DNA of 64,000 bases from Streptomyces lateritius (GTDB lineage Bacteria; Actinomycetota; Actinomycetes; Streptomycetales; Streptomycetaceae): contig NZ_BMTO01000001.1 of NCBI RefSeq assembly GCF_014649715.1, positions 521,047 through 585,046 of the forward strand. The letters run 5' to 3'. A program made the translations under genes and the position numbers. This document shows positions 45,448-54,856 of this stretch, piece after piece; within the stretch, counting starts at the first letter, position 1, and each line of letters begins with the position of its first letter. The notes beneath the pieces were generated by a model. That model was not told the DNA's origin and searched no databases. It was given only the letters and a program-made list of their open reading frames with translations.

Positions 45448-45783
45448 GTGGCAAGTGGCAACGCGATCCGGGGAAGCCGGGTCGGAGCGGGGCCGATGGG
45501 GGAGGCCGAGCGGGGCGAGTCGGCACCGCGCCTCCGCATCTCCTTCTGGTGCTCGAACGGGCACGAGACGCAGCCGAGCTTCGCCAGTGACGCGCAGGTC
45601 CCGGACACGTGGGACTGCCCGCGCTGCGGCTTCCCGGCGGGCCAGGACCGGGACAACCCGCCGGACCCGCCCCGCACCGAGCCGTACAAGACGCACCTCG
45701 CGTACGTGCGCGAGCGGCGCAGCGACGCGGACGGGGAGGCGATCCTCGCGGAGGCGCTCGCCAAGCTGCGCGGCGAGATCTGA
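45448..45783 (+). CDS. rbpA: RNA polymerase-binding protein RbpA
   Basis: This is a 111-residue actinobacterial transcription factor that joins RNA polymerase to group 1 and 2 sigma factors and helps open promoters. Its core has ISFWCSNGHETQPSF and TWDCPRCGFPAGQD; the Cys pairs form a zinc-binding or structural site. The C-terminal sigma-interaction helix reads YKTHLAYVRERRSDADGEAILAEAL. The N-terminal tail is basic and flexible. GTG 45448 follows GGGAGTT. Confidence 0.96.
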   Translation: MASGNAIRGSRVGAGPMGEAERGESAPRLRISFWCSNGHETQPSFASDAQVPDTWDCPRCGFPAGQDRDNPPDPPRTEPYKTHLAYVRERRSDADGEAILAEALAKLRGEI

Positions 45784-45802
45784 GTGTGGTGTGAAGGTGT
45801 GA

Positions 45803-45849
45803 CGAACGGGCCCTGCCCGCGAACCGAGTTCGCGGGCAGGGCCCGTTCG
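45803..45849. terminator. Perfect 21-bp inverted repeat after rbpA
   Basis: Arms 45803-45823 and 45829-45849 are exact complements with a 5-nt loop (CCGAG). It serves rbpA and the convergent secreted-protein gene. Confidence 0.85.
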
Positions 45850-45872
45850 CGTGAATCCGCCGTGCGCGGTGC

Positions 45873-46322
45873 TCAGATCGAGGAGTCGTCGAACGGCGCG
45901 TGCATCACCTTCGAGGCCCCGCAGGACCAGATGGCTCCGGTGCTCGCCTTGATCTGGCAGACCTCGAAGTAGGCGTAGCTGATGTGACCGCCCGGGGCCG
46001 CGTACGTCGTCCAGGTGGCGGTGTTCTGGCCCGTCGGAACGGTCCGCATCCGCCACACGATCCGGCCGTTCTCGCCGTTCGTGATCAGGCGGATGCCGAC
46101 TGCGTAGCCGTCGGTCCGCATGTCGGTCGCCCGGATCGTGATGGGGTCCAGCTTCGTCGGGCTTCGCCACCCGATGTCCACGCGGCCCTCGTACGACCAG
46201 TCCGTCGCCGTCACGGTGTCCGAGGTGGTCGGTGTGGCAGCGGCGGCGGGCGTGGCGGTCAGCGGGACGAGCAGGGCGGCCAGCGCCGCCGCGCAGGCGG
46301 CCACGGTGTGCTTGAAACGCAA
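45873..46322 (-). CDS. Small secreted protein of unknown function
   Basis: This is a 149-residue exported protein. The signal peptide (RFKHTVAACAAALAALLVPL) ends near AAA-AT (residue 30). The mature part is beta-rich, with DWSYEGRVDIGWRSP, VGIRLITNGENGRIVWRMRTV and TWTTYAAPGGHISYAYFEVCQIK; two Cys (EVCQIK, WSCGAS) may form a disulfide. I do not recognise the family. Start TTG 46322 follows GGGGGA at a good distance; TTG 46334 is an alternative. It converges on rbpA and is divergent from pgi. Confidence 0.75.
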   Translation of the reverse strand: MRFKHTVAACAAALAALLVPLTATPAAAATPTTSDTVTATDWSYEGRVDIGWRSPTKLDPITIRATDMRTDGYAVGIRLITNGENGRIVWRMRTVPTGQNTATWTTYAAPGGHISYAYFEVCQIKASTGAIWSCGASKVMHAPFDDSSI

Positions 46323-46469
46323 GAAATCCCCCAAAGTAAAAGACCAGTTGGTCAGAAGTGATCACTTTAGCCCGGCCAGTCGCGCGGGCCGGAAAGCACG
46401 CTCGGTCGCAGCGATCAATTAGGTTGGAGGGGCAGCGGGGCAAGCAGGCAGGAAGAGAAGAAGTAGGCG

Positions 46470-48149
46470 ATGTCCGAGATGAAGACCGAAGGCTCTATGA
46501 GGCTCAACCAGCTGCCCGAATGGGCCGCCCTCGGCAAGCACCACGAGCAGGTGGGCGGGACCACCCTGCGCGAGCTGTTCGCCGCCGATCCGGACCGCGG
46601 CACCGGGTACGCCCTGCGGGTCGGCGACCTCTATCTGGACTACTCCAAGCACCTGGTGACCGACGAGACGCTGGCGCTGCTGCGCGAGCTGGCCGCCGCG
46701 ACCGGCGTGGCCGAGCTGCGTGACGCCATGTTCCGCGGCGAGCGGATCAACACCACCGAGGACCGGGCGGTGCTGCACACGGCGCTGCGCGCCCCGCGCG
46801 AGGCCGTGATCGAGGTCGACGGCGAGAACGTCGTGCCGGCCGTCCACGCCGTCCTCGACAGGATGAGCGCGTTCGCCGACAAGGTCCGCGCGGGAGAGTG
46901 GACCGGCCACACCGGCAAGCCGGTCAAGAACATCGTGAACATCGGCATCGGCGGCTCCGACCTCGGCCCCGCCATGGCCTTCGAGGCCCTGCGCTCCTAC
47001 ACCCGGCGTGACCTGACGTTCCGTTTCGTCTCCAACGTCGACGGAGCCGACCTCCACGAGGCCGTCCGCGACCTCGACCCGGCCGAGACGCTCTTCATCG
47101 TCGCCTCGAAGACCTTCACCACCATCGAGACGATCACCAACGCCACCTCCGCCCGCGACTGGCTCCTCACCGAACTGCGGGCCGGCCAGGAAGCCGTCGC
47201 CCGGCACTTCGTGGCCCTGTCGACCAATGCCGAGAAGGTCGAGGAGTTCGGCATCGACACGGCCAACATGTTCGAGTTCTGGGACTGGGTCGGCGGCCGC
47301 TACTCGTACGACTCGGCCATCGGGCTCTCCCTGATGATCGCCATCGGCCCGGACCGCTTCCGCGAGATGCTCGACGGCTTCCACCTCGTCGACGAGCACT
47401 TCCGCACCGCACCCGCCGAGGTGAACGCGCCGCTGCTGCTCGGTCTCCTCGGCGTCTGGTACGGCGCGTTCTTCGACGCCCAGTCGCACGCCGTGCTGCC
47501 GTACTCCCACTACCTGTCGAAGTTCACCGCGTACCTCCAGCAGCTCGACATGGAGTCCAACGGCAAGTCCGTCGACCGTGACGGCAGGCCGGTCGACTGG
47601 CAGACCGGACCGGTCGTCTGGGGCACACCCGGCACCAACGGGCAGCACGCCTACTACCAGTTGATCCACCAGGGCACCAAGTTCGTCCCGGCCGACTTCA
47701 TCGGCTTCGCCGAGCCCGTCGCCGACCTGCTCCCCGGCCTCGCGGCCCAGCACGACCTGCTGATGGCCAACTTCTTCGCCCAGACCCAGGCGCTCGCCTT
47801 CGGCAAGACCCCCGACGAGGTACGGGCCGAGGGCGTGGCCGAGGAACTGGTCCCGCACAAGACCTTCCAGGGCAACCACCCCACGACCACCATCCTCGCC
47901 AAGGCGCTCACCCCCTCCGTCCTCGGCCAGCTCATCGCGCTGTACGAGCACAAGGTCTTCGTCCAGGGCGCGATCTGGAACATCGACTCCTTCGACCAGT
48001 GGGGCGTCGAGCTCGGCAAGGTCCTCGCCAAGAGGATCGAGCCGGTGCTGACCGAGGACCGGGACCAAGGCCGGGGCGAGGGCGGAGAGCAGCTGGACGG
48101 CTCGACCGCCGCCCTCGTCGCCGCCTACCGCTCGCTGCGCGGAAGGTAG
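46470..48149 (+). CDS. pgi: Glucose-6-phosphate isomerase
   Basis: This is a 559-residue cytoplasmic enzyme linking glucose 6-phosphate and fructose 6-phosphate. [18 protein letters not shown] is the sugar-phosphate site, [14 protein letters not shown] the second signature, [11 protein letters not shown] and FNGNHPTT-like [10 protein letters not shown] follow. The Glu in DMESNGKSV and His in [15 protein letters not shown] match catalytic positions. ATG 46470 was used; the first ten residues before MRLNQLPEW could be extra. The next gene's ribosome site overlaps its stop codon. It feeds the pentose phosphate operon located 2 kb away on the other strand. Confidence 0.96.
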   Translation: MSEMKTEGSMRLNQLPEWAALGKHHEQVGGTTLRELFAADPDRGTGYALRVGDLYLDYSKHLVTDETLALLRELAAATGVAELRDAMFRGERINTTEDRAVLHTALRAPREAVIEVDGENVVPAVHAVLDRMSAFADKVRAGEWTGHTGKPVKNIVNIGIGGSDLGPAMAFEALRSYTRRDLTFRFVSNVDGADLHEAVRDLDPAETLFIVASKTFTTIETITNATSARDWLLTELRAGQEAVARHFVALSTNAEKVEEFGIDTANMFEFWDWVGGRYSYDSAIGLSLMIAIGPDRFREMLDGFHLVDEHFRTAPAEVNAPLLLGLLGVWYGAFFDAQSHAVLPYSHYLSKFTAYLQQLDMESNGKSVDRDGRPVDWQTGPVVWGTPGTNGQHAYYQLIHQGTKFVPADFIGFAEPVADLLPGLAAQHDLLMANFFAQTQALAFGKTPDEVRAEGVAEELVPHKTFQGNHPTTTILAKALTPSVLGQLIALYEHKVFVQGAIWNIDSFDQWGVELGKVLAKRIEPVLTEDRDQGRGEGGEQLDGSTAALVAAYRSLRGR

Positions 48150-48154
48150 AGACG

Positions 48155-48667
48155 ATGACGGGGGAGAACGCGATACGGGACGAGGTCCGGCTGCGACCGC
48201 CGAGGAACGCCGTGGACGAGCGGGCCGTCACCTGGTGGCGGACCCAGCTGCTGCTGACGACGACCGTGCCCGTGGTGGTCCTCGGAGTGCTCGGCGCCCT
48301 TCTCCAGCCGGCCCGCTTCTGGCTGCTGCTCACCGCCGGAGCCGTGGCGGTCGCGGGTCTCGCCGCCACCGCGTTCTTCCCCGCCTGGTGGTTCCGGGTG
48401 CACCGCTGGGAGGTCACCGAGGACGCCGTCTACGTCCGCACCGGGGCCTTCTGGCAGGAGTGGCGGATCGCCCCGATGTCCCGGATCCAGACCGTGGACA
48501 CCGTGCGCGGGCCGCTGGAGCAGTTCTTCCGGCTCTCCACGGTCACCGTGACCACCGCGTCCTCCAAGGGCGCGATCCGGATCGAGGGCCTGGACCACCA
48601 GCTCGCCGCGGATCTCGCCGAACGGCTGACCCGGATCACCCAGGACACCCCCGGGGACGCGACATGA
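48155..48667 (+). CDS. Bacterial PH-domain membrane protein (YdbS-like)
   Basis: This is a 170-residue protein with two N-terminal helices (residues about 27-70) and a bacterial PH domain type 2: WFRVHRWEVTEDAVYVRTGAFW then RIAPMSRIQTVDTVRGPLEQFFRLSTVTV. It starts five bases after the pgi stop and its end overlaps the next gene (ATGA). Paired YdbS/YdbT proteins occur widely in Gram-positive bacteria; the YdbS/YdbT pair of Bacillus gives resistance to certain lantibiotic-type peptides from related strains, as I recall. The role here is inferred only. Confidence 0.87.
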   Translation: MTGENAIRDEVRLRPPRNAVDERAVTWWRTQLLLTTTVPVVVLGVLGALLQPARFWLLLTAGAVAVAGLAATAFFPAWWFRVHRWEVTEDAVYVRTGAFWQEWRIAPMSRIQTVDTVRGPLEQFFRLSTVTVTTASSKGAIRIEGLDHQLAADLAERLTRITQDTPGDAT

Positions 48668-50214
48668 CGCCGGTCCCGGATCCGTCCGAGGAGTGGCGGC
48701 GCCTGGACCGCCGTACGGTCCTGGTCACCGCCGCCGTCCTCACGGGCGTCGCAGGCGGGGCCGGCCTGCCCACCGTCCTCGGCCTGGCCGGCGCCATGCC
48801 GCTGTGGCGGGCCGTGACCTGGGTGCTGGCCGGCGCCGCCCTCCTCGTCGGGGGCGGCGCGGCCGCCGACTACGTCCGCTGGCGACGTACCCGCTACCGC
48901 GTCGGAGCCGAACGCGCCGAGCTGCGCACCGGACTCCTGCTGGTCAAACGACGCTCACTGGCCCGCGAGCGCATCCGCAGCGTCGACCTGACGGCCCATC
49001 CGCTGCTGCGCGTCCTCGGGCTGGTCAAGGTCCGTATCGGCACGGGCGAGAACGCCGGCGGTGAATCCACCCTGGAACTCGACCCGGTCACCAAGGCCGA
49101 GGGCGAGCGGCTCCGCCGTGAACTCCTCGACCGCGTGCGCCCCGACGCCCCGGACAGCCCGCACGACGGCGCGCTCGCCGTCCTCGACCCGGGCTGGATC
49201 CGCTACGCCCCCGCCTCCTTCGTCGCCCCGCTCCTCGGAGGCGCGGCGGCCGGCGCCGTGATGCAGGTCAGCGAGTGGTTCGGGGCCCAGGGCGAAGTGA
49301 TCGAGTGGATAGGCGACCGCTTCCAGGACACCTCCGTCCTCGGGATGATCGTCGTCCTCGTCCTGCTCGCGCTCCTCGCCGGCACCGTCGGCGCGCTCGG
49401 CCTCTGGGTCGAGATGTGGTGGAACTATCGCCTGGAGCGCGAGCCGGGCGGCACGCTGCGGGTCCGCCGCGGACTGTTCACCGCCCGCTCGATCTCCATC
49501 GAGGAGCGGCGGCTGCGCGGCGTCGAACTGGTCGAGCCGCTGGGCGTACGGATGTGCCGGGCGGCCCGCGTCGACGCCGTCGCCACCGGACTCGTCAAGG
49601 ACGACGAGGACAAGCACGCCGACCACAAGACCCTGCTGCCGCCCGCGCCCCGCGACCTCGCCGACCGGGTCGCCGCCCAGGTCCTGCGGGAATCCGAGGC
49701 CCCCACCGGAGCCCCGCTCACCGCCCACCCCCGCGCCGCCCGCACCCGCCGCCTGCGCTGGGCGCTGGGGAGCGCGCTCGCCCCCGTCGCGGTCCTCGCC
49801 GTCCTGGGCGCCGCCCTCACCCCCGTGCTGCTGTACGCCGCCGCCGGCTGCGCCCTCGTCCTGGTCCCGCTCGCCGTGCTCCTCGCCCTCGACGCGTACC
49901 GCAACCTGGGTCACGGCATCACGGGCGACTACCTCGTGACCCGCTCCGGCACCGTCCGCAGGACCACCGTCGCCCTCCAGCGCGGTGGCGTCATCGGCTG
50001 GACCGTCAAGCAGTCCTCCTTCCAGCGCCGGGCCGGGGTGCTGACCCTGACCGCGACGACCGCGGCGGGGGAGGGCGCGTACGACATCCACGACGCCGGC
50101 GAGGGCGAGGGGCTGGCGTTCGCCGCGGAGGCGGTGCCGGACCTGCTCGCACCCTTTCTGAAACCGACGGGTGTGAGAGACGCCGGAGTGGAGACGCGTA
50201 AGACGCGCGGCTGA
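48664..50214 (+). CDS. Three-domain bacterial PH membrane protein (YdbT-like)
   Basis: This is a 516-residue membrane protein with two helices, PH domain 1 (RYRVGAERAELRTGLLLVKRR), two further helix pairs, PH domain 2 (NYRLEREPGGTLRVRRGLFTARS) and PH domain 3 (GHGITGDYLVTRSGTVRRTTVALQ). The alternation of helix pairs and bPH2 domains is that of YdbT. The ATG overlaps the stop of the YdbS-like gene. The two probably form one complex in the membrane. The end is 62 bases ahead of the acyltransferase start. Confidence 0.87.
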   Translation: MTPVPDPSEEWRRLDRRTVLVTAAVLTGVAGGAGLPTVLGLAGAMPLWRAVTWVLAGAALLVGGGAAADYVRWRRTRYRVGAERAELRTGLLLVKRRSLARERIRSVDLTAHPLLRVLGLVKVRIGTGENAGGESTLELDPVTKAEGERLRRELLDRVRPDAPDSPHDGALAVLDPGWIRYAPASFVAPLLGGAAAGAVMQVSEWFGAQGEVIEWIGDRFQDTSVLGMIVVLVLLALLAGTVGALGLWVEMWWNYRLEREPGGTLRVRRGLFTARSISIEERRLRGVELVEPLGVRMCRAARVDAVATGLVKDDEDKHADHKTLLPPAPRDLADRVAAQVLRESEAPTGAPLTAHPRAARTRRLRWALGSALAPVAVLAVLGAALTPVLLYAAAGCALVLVPLAVLLALDAYRNLGHGITGDYLVTRSGTVRRTTVALQRGGVIGWTVKQSSFQRRAGVLTLTATTAAGEGAYDIHDAGEGEGLAFAAEAVPDLLAPFLKPTGVRDAGVETRKTRG

Positions 50215-50276
50215 GCCAGGGTGATGATGACGGCGTGCGGCGGCGCGCTTCCTGCCATGTCGAACGGAGTCCTTCC

Positions 50277-51410
50277 TTGCGCACGCTGACACGCGAGGCC
50301 GCCCTGCCCGAGACCCTCGCCCTTGCCCCTACCCCCGCGGCGGAGAGACACGCCAGAGGCAGGCTGCCCTCGCTGACGGGCATGCGCTGGGCCGCCGCGT
50401 TCCTGGTCTTCGCCTTCCACACGTACAAGTTCGGCTACTACGGCCCCGAGGACGAGAAACTGGTGAGCTGGGCCGCACGGTCGGGCAGCGCCGGGGTCAT
50501 GTTCTTCTTCGTCCTCTCCGGGTTCGTCCTGGCGTGGTCGGCCCGTCCGGGAGACCGGTACCTGTCCTTCATGCGCCGCCGGCTCGCCCGGGTCTACCCC
50601 CTCCACCTGGTCACGGCGGCTGCCGCCCTCGCACTCGCCTTCACCGCGCTCCCCTGGTTGCGGGAGGGCGAGCGGGACGGACTCAAGGCGGTCACGGCGA
50701 ACCTGCTGCTGGTGAGCTCCTGGAAGTTCGAGTGGTGGCAGACGGGGAATCCGGTCAGCTGGTCCCTGGTCTGCGAGGTGTTCTTCTACGCCTGCTTCCC
50801 GCTGCTCCACTGGGCGCTGCGCCGCCCCGGGCCGCGGGGGCTGACCGGGGTGGCCGCCCTCTGCGTCCTCACGGTGATGGTCCAGCCGTACGTGTACAAG
50901 GCGCTGCACGTCGACGTGTTCCTCTACAGTTTCCCCCTCGCGCGGCTACCCGAGTTCGTCCTCGGGGTCGCCGTGGGCCGTATCGTCCAGCTCGGCAGGT
51001 GGCGCGGCCCCGGCCTCGAAGGAGCCATGGCCCTGACGCTGATCGGCTACTTCGCGGCCCCGCTCGTACGCTCGGGGCTCACCTGGACCCCTCTCATCGG
51101 GCTCACCTGCCTGATCGCGGCGGGCGCCGTGGCCGATGTGAACGGACAGCCGTCGATGTGGCGCCGGCCGAGCCTCGTGAAACTGGGCGAGTGGTCGTTC
51201 GCCTTCTACATGGTCCACCTGCTGGTGATGCACACGCTGACGCTCTGGGTGGGAGAGAAGCCGAGGCTCGACACCATCGGGGCCTTCGGGACGGCGGGAT
51301 CGGCCTTCGTCGTCTCCCTCGCACTGTCGGCCCTCCTCTACCGGCTGGTGGAGGAGCCCGGCAGGCGACTCTTCCTGGGGAAGAAGCGCCTCTCGGGCCG
51401 GCCGGCCTGA
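50277..51410 (+). CDS. Acyltransferase 3 family membrane protein
   Basis: This is a 377-residue protein with about ten helices. It has LPSLTGMRWAAAFLVFAFH with the catalytic His, FFVLSGFVLAW, the RRRLARVYPLHLV motif and GNPVSWSLVCEVFFYACFP typical of the AT3 family. It should O-acylate a surface carbohydrate or peptidoglycan. The TTG at 50277 follows GGAG; GTG 50235 is an upstream alternative. The end is followed by a hairpin before the convergent pgl gene. Acyl donor and substrate are not visible. Confidence 0.87.
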   Translation: MRTLTREAALPETLALAPTPAAERHARGRLPSLTGMRWAAAFLVFAFHTYKFGYYGPEDEKLVSWAARSGSAGVMFFFVLSGFVLAWSARPGDRYLSFMRRRLARVYPLHLVTAAAALALAFTALPWLREGERDGLKAVTANLLLVSSWKFEWWQTGNPVSWSLVCEVFFYACFPLLHWALRRPGPRGLTGVAALCVLTVMVQPYVYKALHVDVFLYSFPLARLPEFVLGVAVGRIVQLGRWRGPGLEGAMALTLIGYFAAPLVRSGLTWTPLIGLTCLIAAGAVADVNGQPSMWRRPSLVKLGEWSFAFYMVHLLVMHTLTLWVGEKPRLDTIGAFGTAGSAFVVSLALSALLYRLVEEPGRRLFLGKKRLSGRPA

Positions 51411-51443
51411 GAACGGCGTGCCGGGCACGCACGCCCGGACGCC

Positions 51444-51479
51444 GGAGGCCCGGTCCACCGTGCGGTGAACCGGGCCTCC
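51444..51479. terminator. Terminator between the acyltransferase and pgl
   Basis: GGAGGCCCGGT (51444-51454) and ACCGGGCCTCC (51469-51479) pair over 11 bp; inside, CACCG and CGGTG add 5 bp across a C-A mismatch. Convergent genes share it. Confidence 0.8.
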
Positions 51480-51499
51480 TTGAGCGTCCGTCAGCAGGC

Positions 51500-52282
51500 T
51501 CAGGCCGACGCCGGCGGGTACAGGCCGCGCGGCAGCTCCGAGGCGGCCGCCGCGTCGAGCAGCCACAGCGTGCGGGAGCGGCCGTAGGCGCCCGCCGCCG
51601 GGGCCTGGACCTCGCCCGCGCCCGACAGCGCGATCGCCGCCGCCTTCGCCTTGTCCTCGCCCGCCGCGAGCAGCCAGACCTCGCGGGCCGCCCGGATCGC
51701 CGGAAGCGTCAGCGATACGCGGGTGGGCGGCGGCTTGGGCGCGCCGCGCACGCCCACCACCGTCCGCTCGGTCTCGCGGACCGCCGGGAGCTCCGGGAAG
51801 AGCGAGGCCACATGGGTGTCGGGCCCGACACCCAGCATCAGCACGTCGAAGGCCGGCACCGGGCCATGGTCCTCCGGGCCCGCGGCGGCGGCCAGTTCGG
51901 CCGCGTAGGCCGCGGCGGCCGCCTCCACGTCGTTCCCGTACGGGCCGTCCGAGGCCGGCATCGCGTGCACCCGGGCCGGGTCCAGCGGGACGCTGTCGAG
52001 CAGCGCCTCACGGGCCTGGGTGACATTGCGCTCCGGGTCACCCTCGGGCAGGAACCGCTCGTCGCCCCACCACAGGTCGAGCCGCGACCAGTCCACCGCG
52101 TCCCGGGCCGGCGCCGAACCGAGCGCCGCCAGGAGCCCGTTGCCGTTGCGGCCGCCGGTCAGGACCACGGAGGCCGAGCCGCGCGCGGCCTGGGCGTCCA
52201 CGATCCGCGTGATCAGCCGGGCCGCGGCCGCCTGGGCCATCAGCTCCTTGTCGCGGTGGACGACCAGCTGCGGAGCGCTCAC
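51500..52282 (-). CDS. pgl: 6-phosphogluconolactonase
   Basis: This is a 260-residue enzyme hydrolysing 6-phosphogluconolactone. VVLTGGRNGNGLL, DLWWGDERFLPEGDPERN and FDVLMLGVGPDTHVASLFP are the family motifs, with Asp/Glu/His around the active site. The GTG start overlaps the opcA stop by four bases (GTGA). It is the last gene of tkt-tal-zwf-opcA-pgl on the minus strand, so the three proteins of the oxidative step (zwf, opcA, pgl) are translated in a chain. Confidence 0.94.
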   Translation of the reverse strand: MSAPQLVVHRDKELMAQAAAARLITRIVDAQAARGSASVVLTGGRNGNGLLAALGSAPARDAVDWSRLDLWWGDERFLPEGDPERNVTQAREALLDSVPLDPARVHAMPASDGPYGNDVEAAAAAYAAELAAAAGPEDHGPVPAFDVLMLGVGPDTHVASLFPELPAVRETERTVVGVRGAPKPPPTRVSLTLPAIRAAREVWLLAAGEDKAKAAAIALSGAGEVQAPAAGAYGRSRTLWLLDAAAASELPRGLYPPASA

Positions 52283-53322
52283 TTGGCCGCCGCCTTCCTG
52301 GCCGCGGACTTCTTCGTGGACGAGGGAGCGGGGTCGGCCGCCGGAGCCGCCGCGACCGGGGCCTCCTCGACGGGATCGGGAGCGGTCACCGCCGACGCCT
52401 CGTCCAGCCGGTCGACGCCGTACCGCAGCGCCGAGGCGTACGTGTCGTCCGGGTCGAGCCGCCGCAGCTCCTCCGCGATCAGGTCGGACGTCTCGCGGCG
52501 CTTGAGCGCCACGGCACGGTCCGGCTGTCCCTGGATGGAGAGCGTCGCCAGCGAGCCGTCCGGCCGGTCGAGCACGATCGGCCCGCAGGTGGACTCCATC
52601 CGTACGGACGTGAGCCCCGGGCCGGCCGACGTGGAGCGCCGTACCGGCACCTTCAGCCGGTCCGCGAGCCACATGGCGAGCAGTTCGACGCTCGGGTTGA
52701 ACTCCTCGCCCTCCACCTCCGCGGAGGTGACCTCGCACACGACCTGGTCGAGCGCGGCGGCCAGCATCGAACGCCAGGGGGTGATCCGGCTCCACGCCAG
52801 ATCCGTGTCGCCCGGGGTGTACGTCTGCGCGCGGCCGTTCAGCTCGTGGATCGGCTGCTCGGCGGCGTAGGTGTCGGTCACCCGGCGCTGGGCGAGCGCG
52901 CCCAGCGGGTCGTTGGCCGGGTCGGCCGGGGAGTTGACCGGCCACCAGACGACGACGGGCGCGTCCGGGAGGAGCAGCGGAAGGACCACCGACTGGGCGT
53001 GGTCGACGACCTCGCCGTACAGCCGGAGCACAACCGTTTCGCCGGTGCTGGCGTCGGCGCCGAGGCGGACCTCGGCGTCGAGCCGTGCCTTCGCGCGGTC
53101 GCGCGGGGAGCGCGCGGCCCGCTTGATGACCACCAGGGTCCGCGAGGGGTGCTCGCGGGACGCGTCGTTGGCCGCCCTGAGCGCGTCGTAGGCGTTCTCC
53201 TCGTCGGTGACGATGACGAGGGTGAGCACCATGCCGACGGCCGGCGTGCCGATGGCCCGCCGCCCGAGCACCAGCGCCTTGTTGATCTTGCTGGACGTGG
53301 TGTCCGTCAGGTCGGTCTTCAT
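52279..53322 (-). CDS. opcA: G6PDH assembly protein OpcA
   Basis: This is a 347-residue actinobacterial protein needed for activity and redox control of glucose-6-phosphate dehydrogenase. It has the family segments GTPAVGMVLTLVIVTDEEN, DAPVVVWWPVNSP, DTDLAWSRITPWRSMLA and RRETSDLIAEELRRLDPDD. The last 15 residues are a Lys/Ala tail (STKKSAARKAAAK) like that of UvrA but shorter. Start and stop both overlap neighbours by four bases, coupling it tightly to zwf and pgl. No enzymatic motif is known. Confidence 0.94.
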   Translation of the reverse strand: MKTDLTDTTSSKINKALVLGRRAIGTPAVGMVLTLVIVTDEENAYDALRAANDASREHPSRTLVVIKRAARSPRDRAKARLDAEVRLGADASTGETVVLRLYGEVVDHAQSVVLPLLLPDAPVVVWWPVNSPADPANDPLGALAQRRVTDTYAAEQPIHELNGRAQTYTPGDTDLAWSRITPWRSMLAAALDQVVCEVTSAEVEGEEFNPSVELLAMWLADRLKVPVRRSTSAGPGLTSVRMESTCGPIVLDRPDGSLATLSIQGQPDRAVALKRRETSDLIAEELRRLDPDDTYASALRYGVDRLDEASAVTAPDPVEEAPVAAAPAADPAPSSTKKSAARKAAAK

Positions 53323-54851
53323 GGCCTGCGCCAGCTCCGTCCGTCTCGTGCGAGCATTTCGTCCGCCTCGACCGGACCCCACGTACCCGCCTGGTACTGG
53401 GCGGGCTTGCCGTGTTTGTCCCAGTACTGCTCGATCGGGTCGAGGATCTTCCAGGACAGCTCGACCTCCTCGACCCGCGGGAAGAGGTTCGAGTCGCCGA
53501 GCAGCACATCGAGGATGAGCCGCTCGTACGCCTCGGGGCTGGACTCCGTGAAGGACTCGCCGTAGGCGAAGTCCATCGACACGTCCCGCACCTCCATGGA
53601 GGTGCCCGGCACCTTGGAGCCGAAGCGCATGGTGACGCCCTCGTCCGGCTGCACCCGGATGACCAGGGCGTTCTGGCCCAGCTCCTCCGTCGCCGTCTGG
53701 TCGAAGGGGGAGTGGGGCGCGCGCTGGAAGACGACCGCGATCTCGGTGACGCGGCGGCCGAGGCGCTTGCCGGTACGGAGATAGAAGGGGACGCCCGCCC
53801 AGCGGCGGTTGTCGATCTCCAGCTTGACGGCCGCGTAGGTGTCGGTCTTCGACTTGGGGTCGATTCCCTCCTCCTGCAGATAGCCGACGGCCTTCGCGCC
53901 GCCCTGCCACCCGGGCGCGTACTGGGCGCGCACGGTCGAGGCACCCAGGTCCTTCGGCAGCTTCACCGCGCCGAGCACCTTGGTCTTCTCGGCCGCGAGC
54001 GCGTCCGCGTCGAAGGAGGCGGGCTCCTCCATCGCGGTCAGCGCCAGCAGCTGGAGGAGGTGGTTCTGGATGACGTCACGGGCGGCGCCGATGCCGTCGT
54101 AGTAGCCGGCGCGGCCGCCGATGCCGATGTCCTCGGCCATGGTGATCTGGACGTGGTCGACGTAGGACCGGTTCCAGATCGGCTCGAAGAGGGTGTTGGC
54201 GAACCGGAGCGCCAGGATGTTCTGGACGGTCTCCTTGCCCAGGTAGTGGTCGATCCGGAAGACCTCGTTGGGCGGGAAGACCTCGTGGACGACCTCGTTG
54301 AGCTCCTTGGCGGAGGCGAGGTCGTGGCCGAAGGGCTTCTCGATGACCGCGCGGCGCCAGGAACCGTTCTTCTGGTCGGCCAGGCCGTGCTTCTTCAGCT
54401 GCTGGACGACCTTGGGGAAGAACTTCGGCGGCACGGAGAGGTAGAAGGCGAAGTTGCCGCCGGTGCCCTGCGCCTTGTCCAGCTCCTCGACGGTGGTCTT
54501 CAGCTGGTCGAAGGCGTCGTCGTCGTCGAAGTCGCCCTGGACGAAACGCATCCCCTGGATCAGCTGCTGCCACACCTCCTCGCGGAACGGCGTACGGGCG
54601 TGCTGCTTGACGGCCTCGTAGACCTCCTGCGCGAAGTCCTCGTCCTGCCACTCGCGGCGGGCGAAGCCGATGAGCGAGAAGCCCGGCGGCAGAAGGCCGC
54701 GATTGGCCAGGTCGTAGACGGCAGGCATCAGCTTCTTACGGGACAAATCGCCCGTGACGCCGAAGATCACCAGACCCGACGGCCCCGCGATGCGCGGGAG
54801 CCGTCGGTCTGCGGCGTCACGGAGCGGGTTGGCTCCGTGGACTGCGCTCAA
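53319..54851 (-). CDS. zwf: Glucose-6-phosphate 1-dehydrogenase
   Basis: This is a 510-residue enzyme making NADPH in the first oxidative step. VIFGVTGDLSRKKLMPAVY is the dinucleotide site, EKPFGHD and RIDHYLGKE (catalytic His) the substrate site. The start is TTG 54851, supported by GGAGG upstream and the family N-terminus. The stop overlaps opcA (ATGA). It ends the carbon branch supplied by pgi and, with opcA and pgl, forms one translational chain. Confidence 0.96.
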   Translation of the reverse strand: MSAVHGANPLRDAADRRLPRIAGPSGLVIFGVTGDLSRKKLMPAVYDLANRGLLPPGFSLIGFARREWQDEDFAQEVYEAVKQHARTPFREEVWQQLIQGMRFVQGDFDDDDAFDQLKTTVEELDKAQGTGGNFAFYLSVPPKFFPKVVQQLKKHGLADQKNGSWRRAVIEKPFGHDLASAKELNEVVHEVFPPNEVFRIDHYLGKETVQNILALRFANTLFEPIWNRSYVDHVQITMAEDIGIGGRAGYYDGIGAARDVIQNHLLQLLALTAMEEPASFDADALAAEKTKVLGAVKLPKDLGASTVRAQYAPGWQGGAKAVGYLQEEGIDPKSKTDTYAAVKLEIDNRRWAGVPFYLRTGKRLGRRVTEIAVVFQRAPHSPFDQTATEELGQNALVIRVQPDEGVTMRFGSKVPGTSMEVRDVSMDFAYGESFTESSPEAYERLILDVLLGDSNLFPRVEEVELSWKILDPIEQYWDKHGKPAQYQAGTWGPVEADEMLARDGRSWRRP

Positions 54852-54856
54852 GGTGC

